Below, in pieces: positions 1 to 12,099 of a stretch of 64,000 nucleotides of DNA. The position numbers were made by a program, and so were the translations under genes. The notes below the pieces were generated by a model, which was not told where the DNA came from, ran no database searches, and saw nothing but the letters and a program-made list of their open reading frames with translations. This DNA comes from Coffea arabica (Eukaryota; Streptophyta; Magnoliopsida; Gentianales; Rubiaceae): the NCBI RefSeq assembly GCF_036785885.1, contig NC_092312.1:19424001-19488000 (forward strand), read 5' to 3'. The number at the start of each line of letters is the position of its first letter. Positions within the stretch are counted from its first letter, which is position 1.

Positions 1-1515
1 GACGTCTTTTTTTTGCTCTTCTTTTACTACTTGTAAGTGACCATACTGAAATTTTCTTCTTTGATTGGATGTTTGATGGCTTACAACTAGGATTTTAATA
101 GCTAAAAAGGGAGGACGGGAAAAAAAGGCTTGATGGCTTATATTTTTTTTCTTTTTTTCAACAAACAAAGAGAGAAAACGAAGCGTGTCTTCATTTTTAT
201 TCTTGAAATTATAGGCATGTTAGAAAGATATGTACTTTTTGGCCGAAAAAGTAAGCAAAAATGAGCTTTGGGACCAATCGAGTAGACTTTTTTATATCTG
301 AAAGACTATGGTGGCCGATTTTAAATGTAAGAGACTAAAAAAGTTTTTTTTTTTTTTTAAATATGAGGGACCAATTTGACAAATTTTCCTTTTGTATTTT
401 ATTAGTTTTCAGAGACTTCTCATTTCTCATGTTAGTAACTAATGTTGAATAAACCAGTCATGGTACCTAATTTATCTGTCAAGCTTTTACTACGTGTTTC
501 TGTTAAACAAATATTTACTACAATTTCTAAGTTCTTTTTCCTTCATTAATAAAGAGGAGATCTCTTTTTAATAAAAAAACAAATACAACGGAAACTGGAC
601 TGCTATGAACTTTATAGTGGCATTTTTCTGGCCCTGATTGGGCATTAACACAATGAAAAATGCATTCGTAAGCTGCTGTAACACAGTCATTGGCATATGA
701 AGTAAATAAGGCAAAAGGGAAATTGACTGAAGAAGTTTTTATTTAGTGGTTAAGTTTCAAATTTCAGGATTTGGAGATTTTTGGGTCAAATTGCCTTTTA
801 CTACTCTTCATTTCTTGAATTCCACATAAAATTTTTTTAACAAAAAGGCAAAAAGGAAATCAATAGACGGACGAAGAATCACTGGAATGGTATTTAACAA
901 CGGACTTCTTGTCTAACTTAATAGGCAGAGTAAATATTCATGGAAAAGGAAGATGAAACAAACGTTCAATACCAGGGAGATTGATACGAGTGTAAGATTA
1001 AATAGTTTGTACTAAACTCCATTTTTTTTGGGGGTTTAGCAGCACTAAATTCATTAGCTAAGGACTATCAGCAAGGAAGTTATACCATAAAAAAGAAAAA
1101 CCACTCATAAATTGATTAAAATGGCTTCTAAACCAGACGCATTATTGAGAAATGCAGGGCAAGAACTGTGAAATCCCTGTTAATGACGTTGCAGGTCAGT
1201 TAAAATGCAATTGCCACAAGAGAATCTTCAAATTTCTATCACAGAAAAGAAATCATCCAAGGCTGTAAGTTTTGTAACCAAGAAATTTTCTTGGAAAAGG
1301 ATTATTCTGAATCCATCAAAACTCAAAAGTAAAATGCCCCTATTTGATACTCATTCTGAATCAACAAAATCCTATTTTGATGCTTATAATCCTGACTTCA
1401 GCTCCTGACTGAATCAATAAAATTAAGAATGAAGAGCCAAACAAGTGCAAACTTCTGCTGTTTGAACAAGAAGTGGGGCGAGCTTTGTCATGAGCCTTCT
1501 GCTTCTGCAGCTCAT
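1..1515. other. intergenic, AT-rich, no gene recognised
   Basis: This stretch lies 3' of the ketopantoate hydroxymethyltransferase gene. It is AT-rich with several poly-A and poly-T runs, for example around 340-358. The only open frame of any length, at 1205-1408 on the plus strand, has no recognisable motif. The part next to 1515 should include the 3' UTR of the minus-strand gene. Confidence 0.6.
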
Positions 1516-4231
1516 TTAGACCTGATTATTCAGTGGTTTCAATTTCTCAGCAGCAGCACTAGCTGCAGATGCTGCATCACTCAGTCCAAGTTTCTCTAAC
1601 TCTTTTGAAAAGCTATCCACGTCAGCAGCAGAAATTTTATATGGACTATGGGCAGAGCTTGGAAAAGAACCGCTTGTTACTTCTTCCTTGTACCCCAAAA
1701 GAGCTTTATTGATGACATCTCCGACATGTGCATACTGTTTGCAGAACCTTGGAGTGACCTGCAATAATTGCGTATCAAGCACTAATGAGTTGTCAAATCC
1801 AGTATTTTATGAAGGCAAAGGAGATTGAGAAAAGTGGAAGATCCAGAAAAGCGAAATAAAATCCCAAACCTTAGCATGATGTGGGTGTCGTAGCATCCCT
1901 AAGAGATCATGGTAAACTAGCACCTGGCCATGTGAATTGATAAAAGGTGGGAAATAAAATAGTCAGTAATTTCAGCCTAACGACTCATAGTAAAGAAATA
2001 GGAGGGCCCTGAACTTGATCATTAAGGATAACAAAACATGAAGAGAACTTGCGATGCTGGCCATGTTCCAATGTCAACCAATAGCATCAAAATTTACAGT
2101 GCAATAGAAAAACGTTGCAAATCAATGAGAAAGATCATAAGTATCAACATTTGGTGGGAAAGGTTTTCATATTTTGCCAGTAACTACTAAGGCAAAGTTG
2201 GCGGATGCAAGCATAGGAAGTCAAAGCATTGGCTTTTGTTCAATTTTCACTACATCGAAAGGATACATTTCTGAAGTTTGCCAAGAAATCAATATATCCT
2301 CTAAGCGGATAGATGATATTTCCTAATGAATCCATAGAACATTTTTCTCGAGCAAACAATCTTCCAAAGAAATCTTACCCAAACACATATTCAGGAAAAA
2401 CAAAAAAGAGGAACTTCCCCAGGATGTCCACACCTCTTTTAACAATATGTCACTAACTGTCATCACTGCAAACGGCAGGCAAAAAAGTTGACCTAAACAA
2501 TAATCATCAAGCAGTTGGAGGAAAAGTTCATTCACTTCATCAAACCATTGAATGTGACCATTTTCTCTTCAGACGCTCTTCAAAGTTGTTAAGGTTCTAT
2601 TGGAAGTCAGACTGATTAAACAGCTTTCAAGGTTTAGAATATTGCTTATCTTGTTACTCAATCAAAATTGTCCTAAGCTCTATTTCAACCAATAACAGTC
2701 AATTTGAAGAGAATATGTAACCAATTTACAAAATGCATCAAGGAAAATGAAAATTGTCAATACTGACTTAGTAACTGACCAAAACCTCATGGAACCATTT
2801 ACTTATTTTTGGAATATGTTTAACAATATTTGTCAGTCAGTCCTGGGATGAAGAAACAGAACTTAAAAGCAACAAACCTGACCACTACAAAATGGACCTG
2901 CACCAATGCCAATAGTGGGGATTTGAAGAGCTGATGTTGCTGCAGCAGCTACAGGTGCAGGAACACATTCCAGAACAACAGCGAAACAACCTGCTTCCTG
3001 CAATGCTATGGCAGTCTCCACAACCTGCAGAAAGACATAATTACTCTTTAGATAAAGTTCCAAAAATAACCAAACAAAGCCCTGGGAGAGCATCCCCTGC
3101 TAAGGATAGGATTATGAAAAGATTACCTTTACAGCACCAGCAACATTTCGACCTTGAGGTCTAAATCCTCCCAGAACGCTAATAGCCTGAGGAGTAAGCC
3201 CAACGTGCCCCATAACAGCAATCCCAGCTTCAACAATAGCTTTAGCTGCAGTAATTCTTGATGGTGCTCCAGCTTCTAATTTAATTGCATCCATTCCTCC
3301 TTCCTTGAGTATCCTAACTGCTGTATCAACTGCCTGCTCACAATTCAAACTGCAATATCACCAACCATTACACATTCAAAAGAGATAGAAACCACATTTC
3401 GTCTAATTCGGACAGAAACTGCATAATATGAATTTGCTAGAACCTTGCAAAGAATAATATGAAATAATTAACCCTAACAAGGACTCTCAGCAACAGTTTC
3501 ACTTAAAAAGCCAACAGTTGACAGGGACGGGTGTAAGACGACTCAGTATATCCGTATTCTTCCATATTTTTTTCCCGTTCAAAAGTCTGCCTTCCCAATT
3601 TCCCTTTTTTTACCCCTCTATTTCCTCCAAACCAAATTTTAAAATGCAAACCTCCATCAAATAATAGAATAAAAAACAAATGGGATTGAAGTTGCTTTCA
3701 TAGTAACATCACAATACTGAGAATATGCATAACTACCCAGAAAAAGGTAAAAACTGAAAGTACTATTTTTGCGGGCAACAAAAGGAGTAGCATGCACATC
3801 ACCTGATGAGTACTGGACTCATAAGTACCAAAAGGTAGGTCCCCAACAAGGAGTGGATTCTTGGCGCCTCTTGCCACGGCACGGCAATGAACAAGCATTT
3901 CTTCAAGAGTAATAGGCAAAGTGGTGTCATGGCCATGAACCACCATGGAAGCAGAGTCACCCACAAGGCAAATATCAATGCCAGCAGTGTCAAGATGCAG
4001 TGCAGACGGATAATCATAGGCTGTCACCATTGTTATGGGCTCCCCCTTTTTATGCTTCTGGCGTAAATTTGTCAGTGTCACTCTTTGGTTTGGATCCTGC
4101 GGCTTTGGCCCTCCATAAACTGTGTTCTCTGGAACATTGCTCAAACACCCTGTTCCCAAAAGGATCTTGGAAAAGGATTCCCTTTTGGTGATAAAGCCTA
4201 AGGACTTCCTGATTGAAGTGAGAACTGCCAT
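1516..4231 (-). CDS. KPHMT1: 3-methyl-2-oxobutanoate (ketopantoate) hydroxymethyltransferase, probably mitochondrial
   Basis: This enzyme makes ketopantoate from 2-oxoisovalerate and methylene-tetrahydrofolate, the first committed step of pantothenate (vitamin B5) and coenzyme A synthesis. The model has five exons: 4231-3803, 3333-3127, 3024-2878, 1923-1870 and 1758-1516. All junctions are GT-AG and in phase 0, giving 359 residues, close to plant homologues. About 45 N-terminal residues ([17 protein letters not shown]...) look like a mitochondrial presequence. The core follows with [21 protein letters not shown], the [10 protein letters not shown] block and KLEAG. In the bacterial enzyme the Asp of GDS, the Asp of DLPF and the Glu of KLE(A/G)G bind Mg. 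LECVPAPVA carries the catalytic Glu and [12 protein letters not shown] follows. The exon 2 acceptor was set at GAGCAG|GCAGTT because it keeps [17 protein letters not shown] in frame; a nearby TTGCAG would not. The gene appears intact. Family assignment is firm; mitochondrial targeting is inferred. Confidence 0.95.
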
Positions 4232-4509
4232 TCAAACTTGGAAAATAAAATCGAGATTTTAACTTTCTTAGAATCTTGTAGGTGGAAATGTGAAGGGTCG
4301 TAATTATATTATTTAGGAAATTGGGGTGGAGGGAGGGGATTGGTTTTGCTGGCCCCTTCACTTCACAGCTCAGTTTTGGGGCTGCCCCACCAGCAGAACA
4401 ATTGGGGAAGATGAGAAATGGGGATACGCTGGGATACGTTAGGTGGACTGGTGGGCTGGTCACAGGTCAGTCAGCAAACGAATATTGCAACCACTTTTGG
4501 CAGTGCCAG

Positions 4510-4522
4510 GTTTATATATAAG
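4510..4522 (-). promoter_or_regulatory. candidate TATA box of the KPHMT gene
   Basis: On the minus strand the sequence reads CTTATATATAAACC, about 285 bp upstream of the KPHMT start codon at 4231. It is the best TATA-like string in the interval, and would imply a 5' leader of about 250 nt. This rests on consensus alone. Confidence 0.35.
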
Positions 4523-4531
4523 TTTTTGTGG

Positions 4532-5323
4532 GACGTTAATCACGTCATCCATGATGAAGGACGCAAATTGCAAATTGCAAATTGCGACCACCCAAAATAG
4601 AAGCACTTTCTTCTGACATTTTAAGACATCGACAATATTTGCATCCTTATAAGCTCAGTGTTATCGCCTCCCACCATTGGCTACAAAATGTGGCAAGCCA
4701 TTTAAGTGGCTTCCACACGAGTGCATAATATATTCATCTGTCGATAGGTGGGATGGCTTTCACATGAGTGCATAATATATTCATCTGAGTCGATAGGTGG
4801 TTCAGTCCCCTCCCATGATACGCCTTTTAAGTTGCCATTCTTGTGCCAATGGCAGAGAGCTAGAACTCTAATCAAGCAAAAAAGCTGCAACAGCTGAACT
4901 CTTAGATCTTTGATCCACCATTTCAGCACTTTGCCACGAGACAAAAAGCTTTCCGCTACAGTACCATTATCATGGTTGATTTCACAGGGAAGTCTTCAAC
5001 TTAATCTCCTGTTTGGTGCAGCTGGTAAGGCCAGAGGAGATTAATGAAATAGAAGTGTGACGGCCACATTGATGGGAAGTGTAATCTTTAGCCTTCAACT
5101 CCCATAAATGTAAAGCAGAAGTACGTTCTTGGGGCTGCCATTATGGGAAAAAGCCATCCTGAAGGACGACTTTAAATTGTTCGAGACTCTCCCTCTGACA
5201 CGACAAGAAGACAAAGTCAAAGGTATAATTACGATTTCCAGATAATTTCATTTATGCAAGACTCGAATCCACATTCTCACCTGATAAATAGTGAAAAACA
5301 CGAAGGCAGAATGCGCTTTAAGA
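4532..5323. other. intergenic region between KPHMT and ABC4, with a short imperfect tandem duplication
   Basis: The region lies between two minus-strand genes and contains the distal KPHMT promoter and the ABC4 3' end. A segment of about 47 bp is duplicated at roughly 4709-4800: both copies carry GTGCATAATATATTCATCTG followed by GTCGATAGGTGG. A short GCAAATT(GCAAATT) run lies near 4562-4585. No gene is recognised. Confidence 0.6.
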
Positions 5324-8300
5324 TTAGATACCACTCCCAGCAACCATTCTAGCTGCCACAAGTCCAGCGGCTAAAGCAGTGCCAAATACAGTATGCAACC
5401 TCACACAGTAATATTTTGCCATGAAAATTTTTGTGTTGTCCTATAAAGTTGTGAATTAGATCAAACTTCAGAAGCATATCCAAGAAATTATAGAAAGGAC
5501 AGTAAACGAAGGGCCAATATTATCATAGGGAAAGAAAATGGTTCTGTGGTTCTATGTTGGGAGAGGGTTCACAAAAATGAATTCTTTTTCATTTTTTAAG
5601 GAAACAAAATGCGGCATCCATCAACTGCAAAGGTAAGGGTTGGCTTGGCAGCTGCCATAGCTGCCACACCATGTCCATCATTGCTTATGCAGTAAAATTT
5701 GGAGATCCTACCTAGAAGTACATGTCAGTGCAGTTCACTTAAACTGACGTATTGAACCCTCCATAGGTTATCACTCAACAAATTCAGTTCATGTGTGGCT
5801 ATCTCACATATATTTTTTCCAATTTTAAGACTTAAATCAATCACTCACCTGGTGATTTTCTGCCACATATCTAATTACCAATCTCCCAATTGGGACTGTT
5901 AGTCCACAAAGAATCTGAAACAAAAGGGCAACCAAATTTGAAAATTGATATGAGGAAAATCTTTTAAGCAACAATGTGAAGACAAAATTGCAGCGCACTA
6001 AAACAAAATTTGACTAATGTTATTGTCAATGGCCCTCCAAAGTAAGCTTCTCCACTTCATGAGGTGATCTGTTAGCAACAATTTTGGCTTTGTCCAAGCC
6101 TACAAGCTAATAATAAAAGGAGTTAAAACACGCTTTAAAACTCACAATGCATGTGATTGGAAGTCCGCCAAAAAGACCAAGAACAAGCAAAGATGAATAG
6201 AGAACCACCACAGCAATTTTCACCACATCAGAGCCCGCTCTGGTCCCCAGTCTAACCTGGAATAACATAGTGAGATGTGCATGATTAATTGATCCTTCAG
6301 CTTTTTCTTTTCAATGAAATTTTAATCATCATTATCAGTGCACTAACCAAAGGGGACATTTTTCCAACTGCCATATCATCCTTTACCTGGATTATTCATC
6401 ATAAGGTTAGTAGTAAAAGTACATGGAGAGGAAGGGAAGGAGGGAGAGGAGGGAGGAGAGGGAGGGAGACTACCTGATGAAAGTGACTACAGAAGAGGAT
6501 CAGACTTGTTGTTAAACCAACAAGAATTGATGCAGAAAGGACAGTGCCGGTAATTGGTAGCTCACTATCATTATACAGAATGAACTGCATAAGCAAAAGA
6601 ATTTCCATGTAGTAATTGCAGGTAAACTATACAAGTAACTACCATGTCCTGCTCTGAAGCAAATAAAAGGCAGCTGTAGCAAATGGGCCAAATGCTGCAA
6701 AGCATAAGGGTTCTCCAAGTCCCTAGTAGCTTAGCCGAAATGGAGGGCACTGCAACAAAAGTTTTTGGAAGGACGTGAGTTTTTGGACTTTCCCATGCAC
6801 AGAACAGTTGACAGGCTATAAGAAAGAGAATTGCTCCAAGATTTATTGCTTAGAATTTGTTTAGTAGATGTCCCTCACTAAGAATATGGTGAGAGAGGCT
6901 GGGGAACCTGAGATGAACATGAAGGGGTATGAATTATAACATCATGCAGTATCAACTTAAGGTTTGCAGCTCTCCTGATTAGGGTGCTCCGGAGGTACTA
7001 TAAGATGGTAAAGAGACCAAGAATTGTACATGGATGAAGTGGGTGCAGGTATGAGAACATGAAAGCACATGCATCACATAAAAAGCAAGATAAAGCCAAG
7101 AAGACCCATTGTAATCTGTAGTGCTCCTGTAGAAACAGTTTACAGGCACAATAGCTTCCATATTTGCTTTTCACAAGCCTACTCCATCTTGATCCACCTA
7201 TGTTTATTCCAATATGAATTGTTTAATTTGATGCTAGTTTAACTGGTGCAGCAAGGGATATGCATGTGCTTTGGGATTATCTAATTTCGTGCAAATTGTA
7301 CCACCTGGTATATGTACCCACAAGTGATTGCAGATGCCAGTAATAATATTGAGCGCACATTTCCTGCCTCCAAGGATGCCCAAATAAGCCCCATAAAACC
7401 CAGAATGAGTGATAAAACTGCAGCAACAAGGGTCCCTGTACGGCTTCCATCAAATAATACAGTTCCAATTAGCCAATTTAGAACAAAACTGTTTAGAGGA
7501 ATGTAGAAGACAAACTCTAACGTGCCTCCGATGTTAGAAGAGTATTTAAATAGTTAATTGTACTTTGTTAAGTTGACTCAATTGAAAAGAAAAAAGTAGC
7601 TAAGTCACTGGGGTAACGAGAATAAAACACTAAACATGAAATCTTACCTGCCCAGGATATTGACAACTGACTCTTTCTTGTTCTTATCTGCCCCTGTATC
7701 AAAGTCATAAACGTCGTTGCTGCCCATATTACACATATATAAATGAAGGGGTGAAAAGCTGTCAGCTGATATCCAAATTAAATAGATCAACTGGTGATAT
7801 GCTAACAAAGAGCATATCAACCAAATGACAGGAAAGAGAGATAAAGTAACAGATAAGAAGGATGGAGAAAACTTTAATGAACTTGACAACCTCACTCTAT
7901 TCTTTGATCAAGGAACAGAGATTACAAAACTAGAGAACCTCATTTCTATGTTCAAAAATCCTTAGCTGCAACAACTTCCAACCCCTGAGGGGATGCTTCC
8001 TATTAACTAAATGGAGTTGATTTTTCCTTTTCTAGTCTGACATATTACAGCAATTAACTCCAAAACTTTTTTTTCCCTTTTCATCTTTTGATCAATATTT
8101 GTACAATAAATTTATTGACATTTATTAGAATGGAAGAGATACCAATCTGAATCCTAAAAGATTAAGCATCTAACCTTAAGTTGAGCCAAGTGATGATAAG
8201 AGCTGACGAGGCCAAGAGAACAACAAAACGCCCAGAAGAAAACAGGCCTGTCTGCAAATATGCAGCTGCACTTGCTACCTATTTGCAGTAATAGCAGCAT

Positions 8301-9692
8301 ATTATAAAGAAGCTAGTAATTAAGTGTTATACAATAGACGTTTGTTGTTGACTGACTGAATGTTCCAAATAATCCTACACTAACAAATATGCGGAAAATT
8401 AATCATTTCAACAGGAGAGCTCACTCTCTCGCACTAGAACTACTATTAAGTCCAAAACAGCACGTTTTTGAATTCCCAGGCCGAAGTTGAGAGAGCAGTT
8501 AATAGTGCTATGTGCCTAAAAGAAGTTAAAGAAAATAATCCTATCATTAAAAGTCAGATAAAAGCTAAGGAAACAAAAGTTATAACTGCCATGCAATGAT
8601 ACTTACAGCTAGTGGAATCAAGGCAACAGAATAAATTGGTAACTTGATCGCCCTCCATATTATGGTTGCTCTAGGAGTGTCATCTTTTTCCTCTTCAATG
8701 ATAGTATCAGACGTACTCTGGAAAAAGGTTTTCCATTGTTGCCTTTGCTGCTTTACTGCAAGTTGCATTATGCTGGGCTGGTGACATGTTTTAGGGCACT
8801 TGCAGAACCAGGGCCTTCTTATGTTTCCAGACAAGGAAGGCACTGGACAGAATCTGCAATAAATTTTGTTTAAGATGGTATATAAATGAGGAATGTTTTC
8901 CATCTTGTGCCTTCTGCTGACTCTAATTGACTCCTTGACTGGCCATAAAGCTAGTAGCCCTCTTCTCACCCAGAGTAATAGATAAATCCTGCACTACCTC
9001 TTTAGCAATGACAATAAACCTGAATCTGATTTGAGCAGGTTACTAAAGCTAAGAAAGACAGGAAGCCAATACTTCCTTGACAATATAACCTTCATCATAG
9101 TAGTTTGTAGGTGTAGCCTAGAGTAATGTGTAACTATCATTGTGCTTGTCCTTCAGTTGAATCACTCTCTGTATCTGATATTTCGTTTCCTTTAAAAATT
9201 GAAAGAAAGAACAGCTGAGATCAACTAGAAGATTAGGTAGGAAACCAAGTTAGGTGTTTTATTATCATTCTCTAAGCATCTTGCTCAAAAAGCTTTAGTA
9301 AAAGTTAGCAAGTGCCATAAACAAAAACACTAAGCAACATTGATCGAACAATTTGGGGTGTTGGTGTTACAACCTCTCTCTCTAAACTCCCCCCCCCCCC
9401 CCCCCCAACACAACCCACTTTTTTTTTTTTTTCTCTGTTGGTGGTTGCCAAAATTTAGGTGACAATGTCCAAGCTAGCAGTGAGCTTAACAACCTGAAAG
9501 AAGTCTTTTTTATTTCAAATTTTGCATCATATGAACATGTTGTAGCACAAAATATATGAGAAATTACATTTGAAAAGGGTGAACAAAGAAATATAAGTGG
9601 ACTTGCCTTGTACTGTTGTCTCTGTAAAGAAAGTGATTGTTGAGTTTGTTGAGGCCAAAAGCGCGGTTCGGGTAACAGAATGTAGCTGCCAT
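5324..9692 (-). CDS. ABC4: 2-carboxy-1,4-naphthoquinone phytyltransferase (ABC4/MenA), plastid; reading frame interrupted by an in-frame TAG
   Basis: This is a UbiA-family prenyltransferase that attaches the phytyl chain to the naphthoquinone ring in phylloquinone (vitamin K1, photosystem I) synthesis in the plastid. The model has 11 exons: 9692-9607, 8853-8607, 8278-8175, 7719-7648, 7443-7305, 6749-6643, 6564-6474, 6386-6348, 6256-6146, 5914-5849 and 5440-5324, or 393 codons including the stop. The start ATG at 9692 opens a transit-peptide-like N-terminus (MAATFCYPNRAFGLNK). Diagnostic segments are WRAIKLPIYSVALIPLAV, the Asp-rich NDVYDFDTGADKNK, SRTGTLVAAVLSL, LFCSHFHQ, DDMAVGKMSPL, VRLGTRAGSD and DNTKIFMAKYYCVRLH. 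Two oddities were seen. Intron 1 has a GC donor (AAG|GCAAGT). Exon 6 reads CPPFRLSY-TAG-GLGEPLCF, where family members have Gln. The exon 6/7 junction is the least certain: only the weak acceptor TGATAG|TGAGC (78-nt intron) keeps phase. Identity is firm; whether this copy is functional is open. Confidence 0.88.
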
Positions 9693-11111
9693 AGCCAATC
9701 CTACTGCAACAAAGATGCATATTTTTCAGCAATCTTGGGGTTAAGTCAGGTAATCAAAATTAAGAAGGATAAACATTTACCAGCAAAGAGAATGCATTAA
9801 AACTACTAAAACAACAACAAAAAACTTAGAAAAAAAAACTTAGAACAGCACCGTCCACCTTGAGAAACAGACAAGAAGCACCCAAAAAGAAGACCATGAA
9901 ACAAGAAGGCACAGTCGGCGCTCACAGTTGAAATTGCCAGAGGAAAAGAAGTAAAGGCTTAGAGAATTAGAGGTAATACCCATTATTCCATGAACAGCAA
10001 TAGAAGAAGCAAGATAAACAGCAGGACTAGGATATAGGAAGTTGGAAGTGGGAAATTTACCCCAGAGAGGGAACAAGACGTTATCCATACTGGAGAGTGG
10101 CGCAAATCTAGCCAAACCAATAATGTGTAGCCATGTTGGCATGTAAATAAAAGACCCGCTTCATAAGCTTTACGGCAGTTTACTGAGGATGGATCGTGTG
10201 GACCAACATTCCTGTTGTACGAACATTCCGTACAACTGGGTGCTGAAAAAGTTACCATTTAAAGCTACTGTCCATCAAAAATTGCCTCGAGGTTAAGATT
10301 ATCTTGGGTTATTATCAACGAACATTTGCCTAACATCATAGGAATTTTGCAGAAGGAAAGTAATTAGAATGACTTCTCGGGAAAATTTGGAAAAGAAGAT
10401 GGGAAGAATTGAAGTTCATATGCAGGGTCTAATTTTTTTTAGGAAAATTGTGCATGGGCATCAGTTAAATTTTATGTATTTAAAAAAGAGATGATGAATA
10501 TATTTTTAAATGATTAAATTATCCTTATAACGTTGTGCACTTTATTAATTCGAAATGTGCACCTTAACGAATGAAAGGCAAACATTGGTAAATACATCTG
10601 AATGTGCAAATTGAAATCAAGATATTTGCACTTATATATATACTTAAATAATATATATATATGTATAACACATGTGCATATACAAGAATCAGAATGTGCA
10701 CTCATATATTTGATAGTGCTCGACTCTATATAACATGTGTGCATATATAAGAATCAGAATGTACACCTAATCGTCATTTGATAATTTTGTCTACAAAACA
10801 AATTCTTTTACCATTTATGAATGATAATACTTGCACGATCTATAAATTTCTAAAAATTTTCACCCTTGTGAATTTCAATTCTTCCTAGCTCCTTTTTATT
10901 AAATTTTCCCCAATTATTTTATTTACCTTTTCCATTCTATGGTTAGAACCCAACTTAAGCTGTTCATGCCAGATTCATTCGATTAAAAGAAAAAAAAAAA
11001 AAATCAACTCGTATTGCATGTAGAATGGGATGACCTACAACTGGGCTTAGTATCGCGGGCATAAATAGAAAAGAGAAGCGTGGGGGGCGGGGGGAACTGT
11101 TCCACATCCAT
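9693..11111. other. intergenic, no gene recognised
   Basis: The proximal part (9.7-10.3 kb) should contain the ABC4 promoter and 5' leader. Open frames near 9840-10258 on the minus strand show no known motif. At 10.5-10.8 kb the DNA is AT-rich, with a short imperfect repeat of a GTGTGCATATA(C/T)AAGAATCAGAATGT type near 10674-10770. Confidence 0.5.
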
Positions 11112-11591
11112 AAGCTATAAAGCCAGCATGTCAGCAGAGCTCTGGGGTATAAGAAATGATTTAGAGATTGCAAACTCTGCGAACATAGCTCATTTGGAGG
11201 TGGAAGTCTGACTGTTCTGATATAATTTCCTTTGATTCATTCGAATGATAACAGTAACACTGATCATTATGTTAGTCCCATATTGTCGGATGGCAGATTC
11301 CTCCTATGGCAGCTCCAGCAACTTAAGACTCTCCCATGTTTATCGTGAAGCCAATAGATGTGCTGATGCGCTAACTAGGATTGGATACAATGTGGACAGC
11401 ACTTTTGTTATTTTTTATGTCTGTCCACCTGAATTGGCTTCAGTTTTTTGATGAGGAGCAACGTGGAGTCTGTTTCCCGCGTTCGATTCCTCTGCAATGT
11501 TTTTTTGCAGTATGTAAACTGAAGTCTACTTTTATTAATGCTATTCTCCTTTTATTACCCAGAAAGAAAAGAAAAAAAAAAAAGCTATAAA
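11112..11591 (+). mobile_element. 5'-truncated non-LTR (LINE) retrotransposon, RNase H-domain end, with target-site duplication
   Basis: The decayed coding part reads AELWGIRNDLEIANSANIA...LEVEV, then after stops LRLSHVYREANRCADALTRIG. These are the start and end of the RNase H-like domain found at the C-terminus of plant LINE polyproteins. A 3' UTR and an A-rich tail follow, ending at about 11581. The 10-bp string AAGCTATAAA occurs just before the element (11112-11121) and again directly after the tail (11582-11591), as expected of a target-site duplication. The insertion is therefore about 460 bp, heavily 5'-truncated and non-autonomous. It lies about 0.5 kb upstream of the first ABCG gene. 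Confidence 0.8.
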
Positions 11592-12099
11592 AGCATTCCC
11601 AAGGATACGAGGGAGTATAGAGTTACACTAGAGTGGAAATTCGGACACTGACCAATCTGTTTAATGGTCTAAATAGCTAAACTCCTCTCACAAATCTGTA
11701 ACATCCCTTGACAATTTCTTGATCTGTCAAGGGCAGCATCGCCAGCCGCTTGTCCCAAGCCCGTGTTCCTCGAACAACGCCACAAAGTTGAATATATCAA
11801 TCGTAGCAACTGGATTTTGTTTGACACTCTGACAAGAATAATGTCTCGTGGCTTTTGGACCCTCTGAACTACGCTAGCATCCATTCTCCACAGACAAATC
11901 TTGCGTCTCTGCCCTGTCTCCTGGGACGGGAACCACGGGGGAAAAGCGCCGTCCATACAATACATGAAGTTGTTTGTTCATTTCCCCCGAGGCTTAACTT
12001 AGCTAACATAGTAGTAATATACTAGCTAGCTTTAAATGCCAGCATCCCTTTTGCAGTGTATCACAATTCTGACATTTTCAACCACAATTTTGATTCTTC

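Noticed and set aside
1205-1408. 67-codon open frame on the plus strand
   Set aside because: It has no known motif, no good context, and lies in the 3' flank of the KPHMT gene.
9382-9732. 116-codon minus-strand frame starting at 9732 as the start of ABC4
   Set aside because: A different frame starting at 9692 gives a plastid-like N-terminus and joins in phase to exon 2. This one runs on into poly-G and poly-K low complexity.
11669-11965. 98-codon minus-strand frame upstream of ABCG copy A
   Set aside because: It has no recognisable domain and sits in the promoter region of copy A. The DNA also contains a CCCTTGACA/TGTCAAGGG hairpin, but nothing around it suggests an RNA gene.
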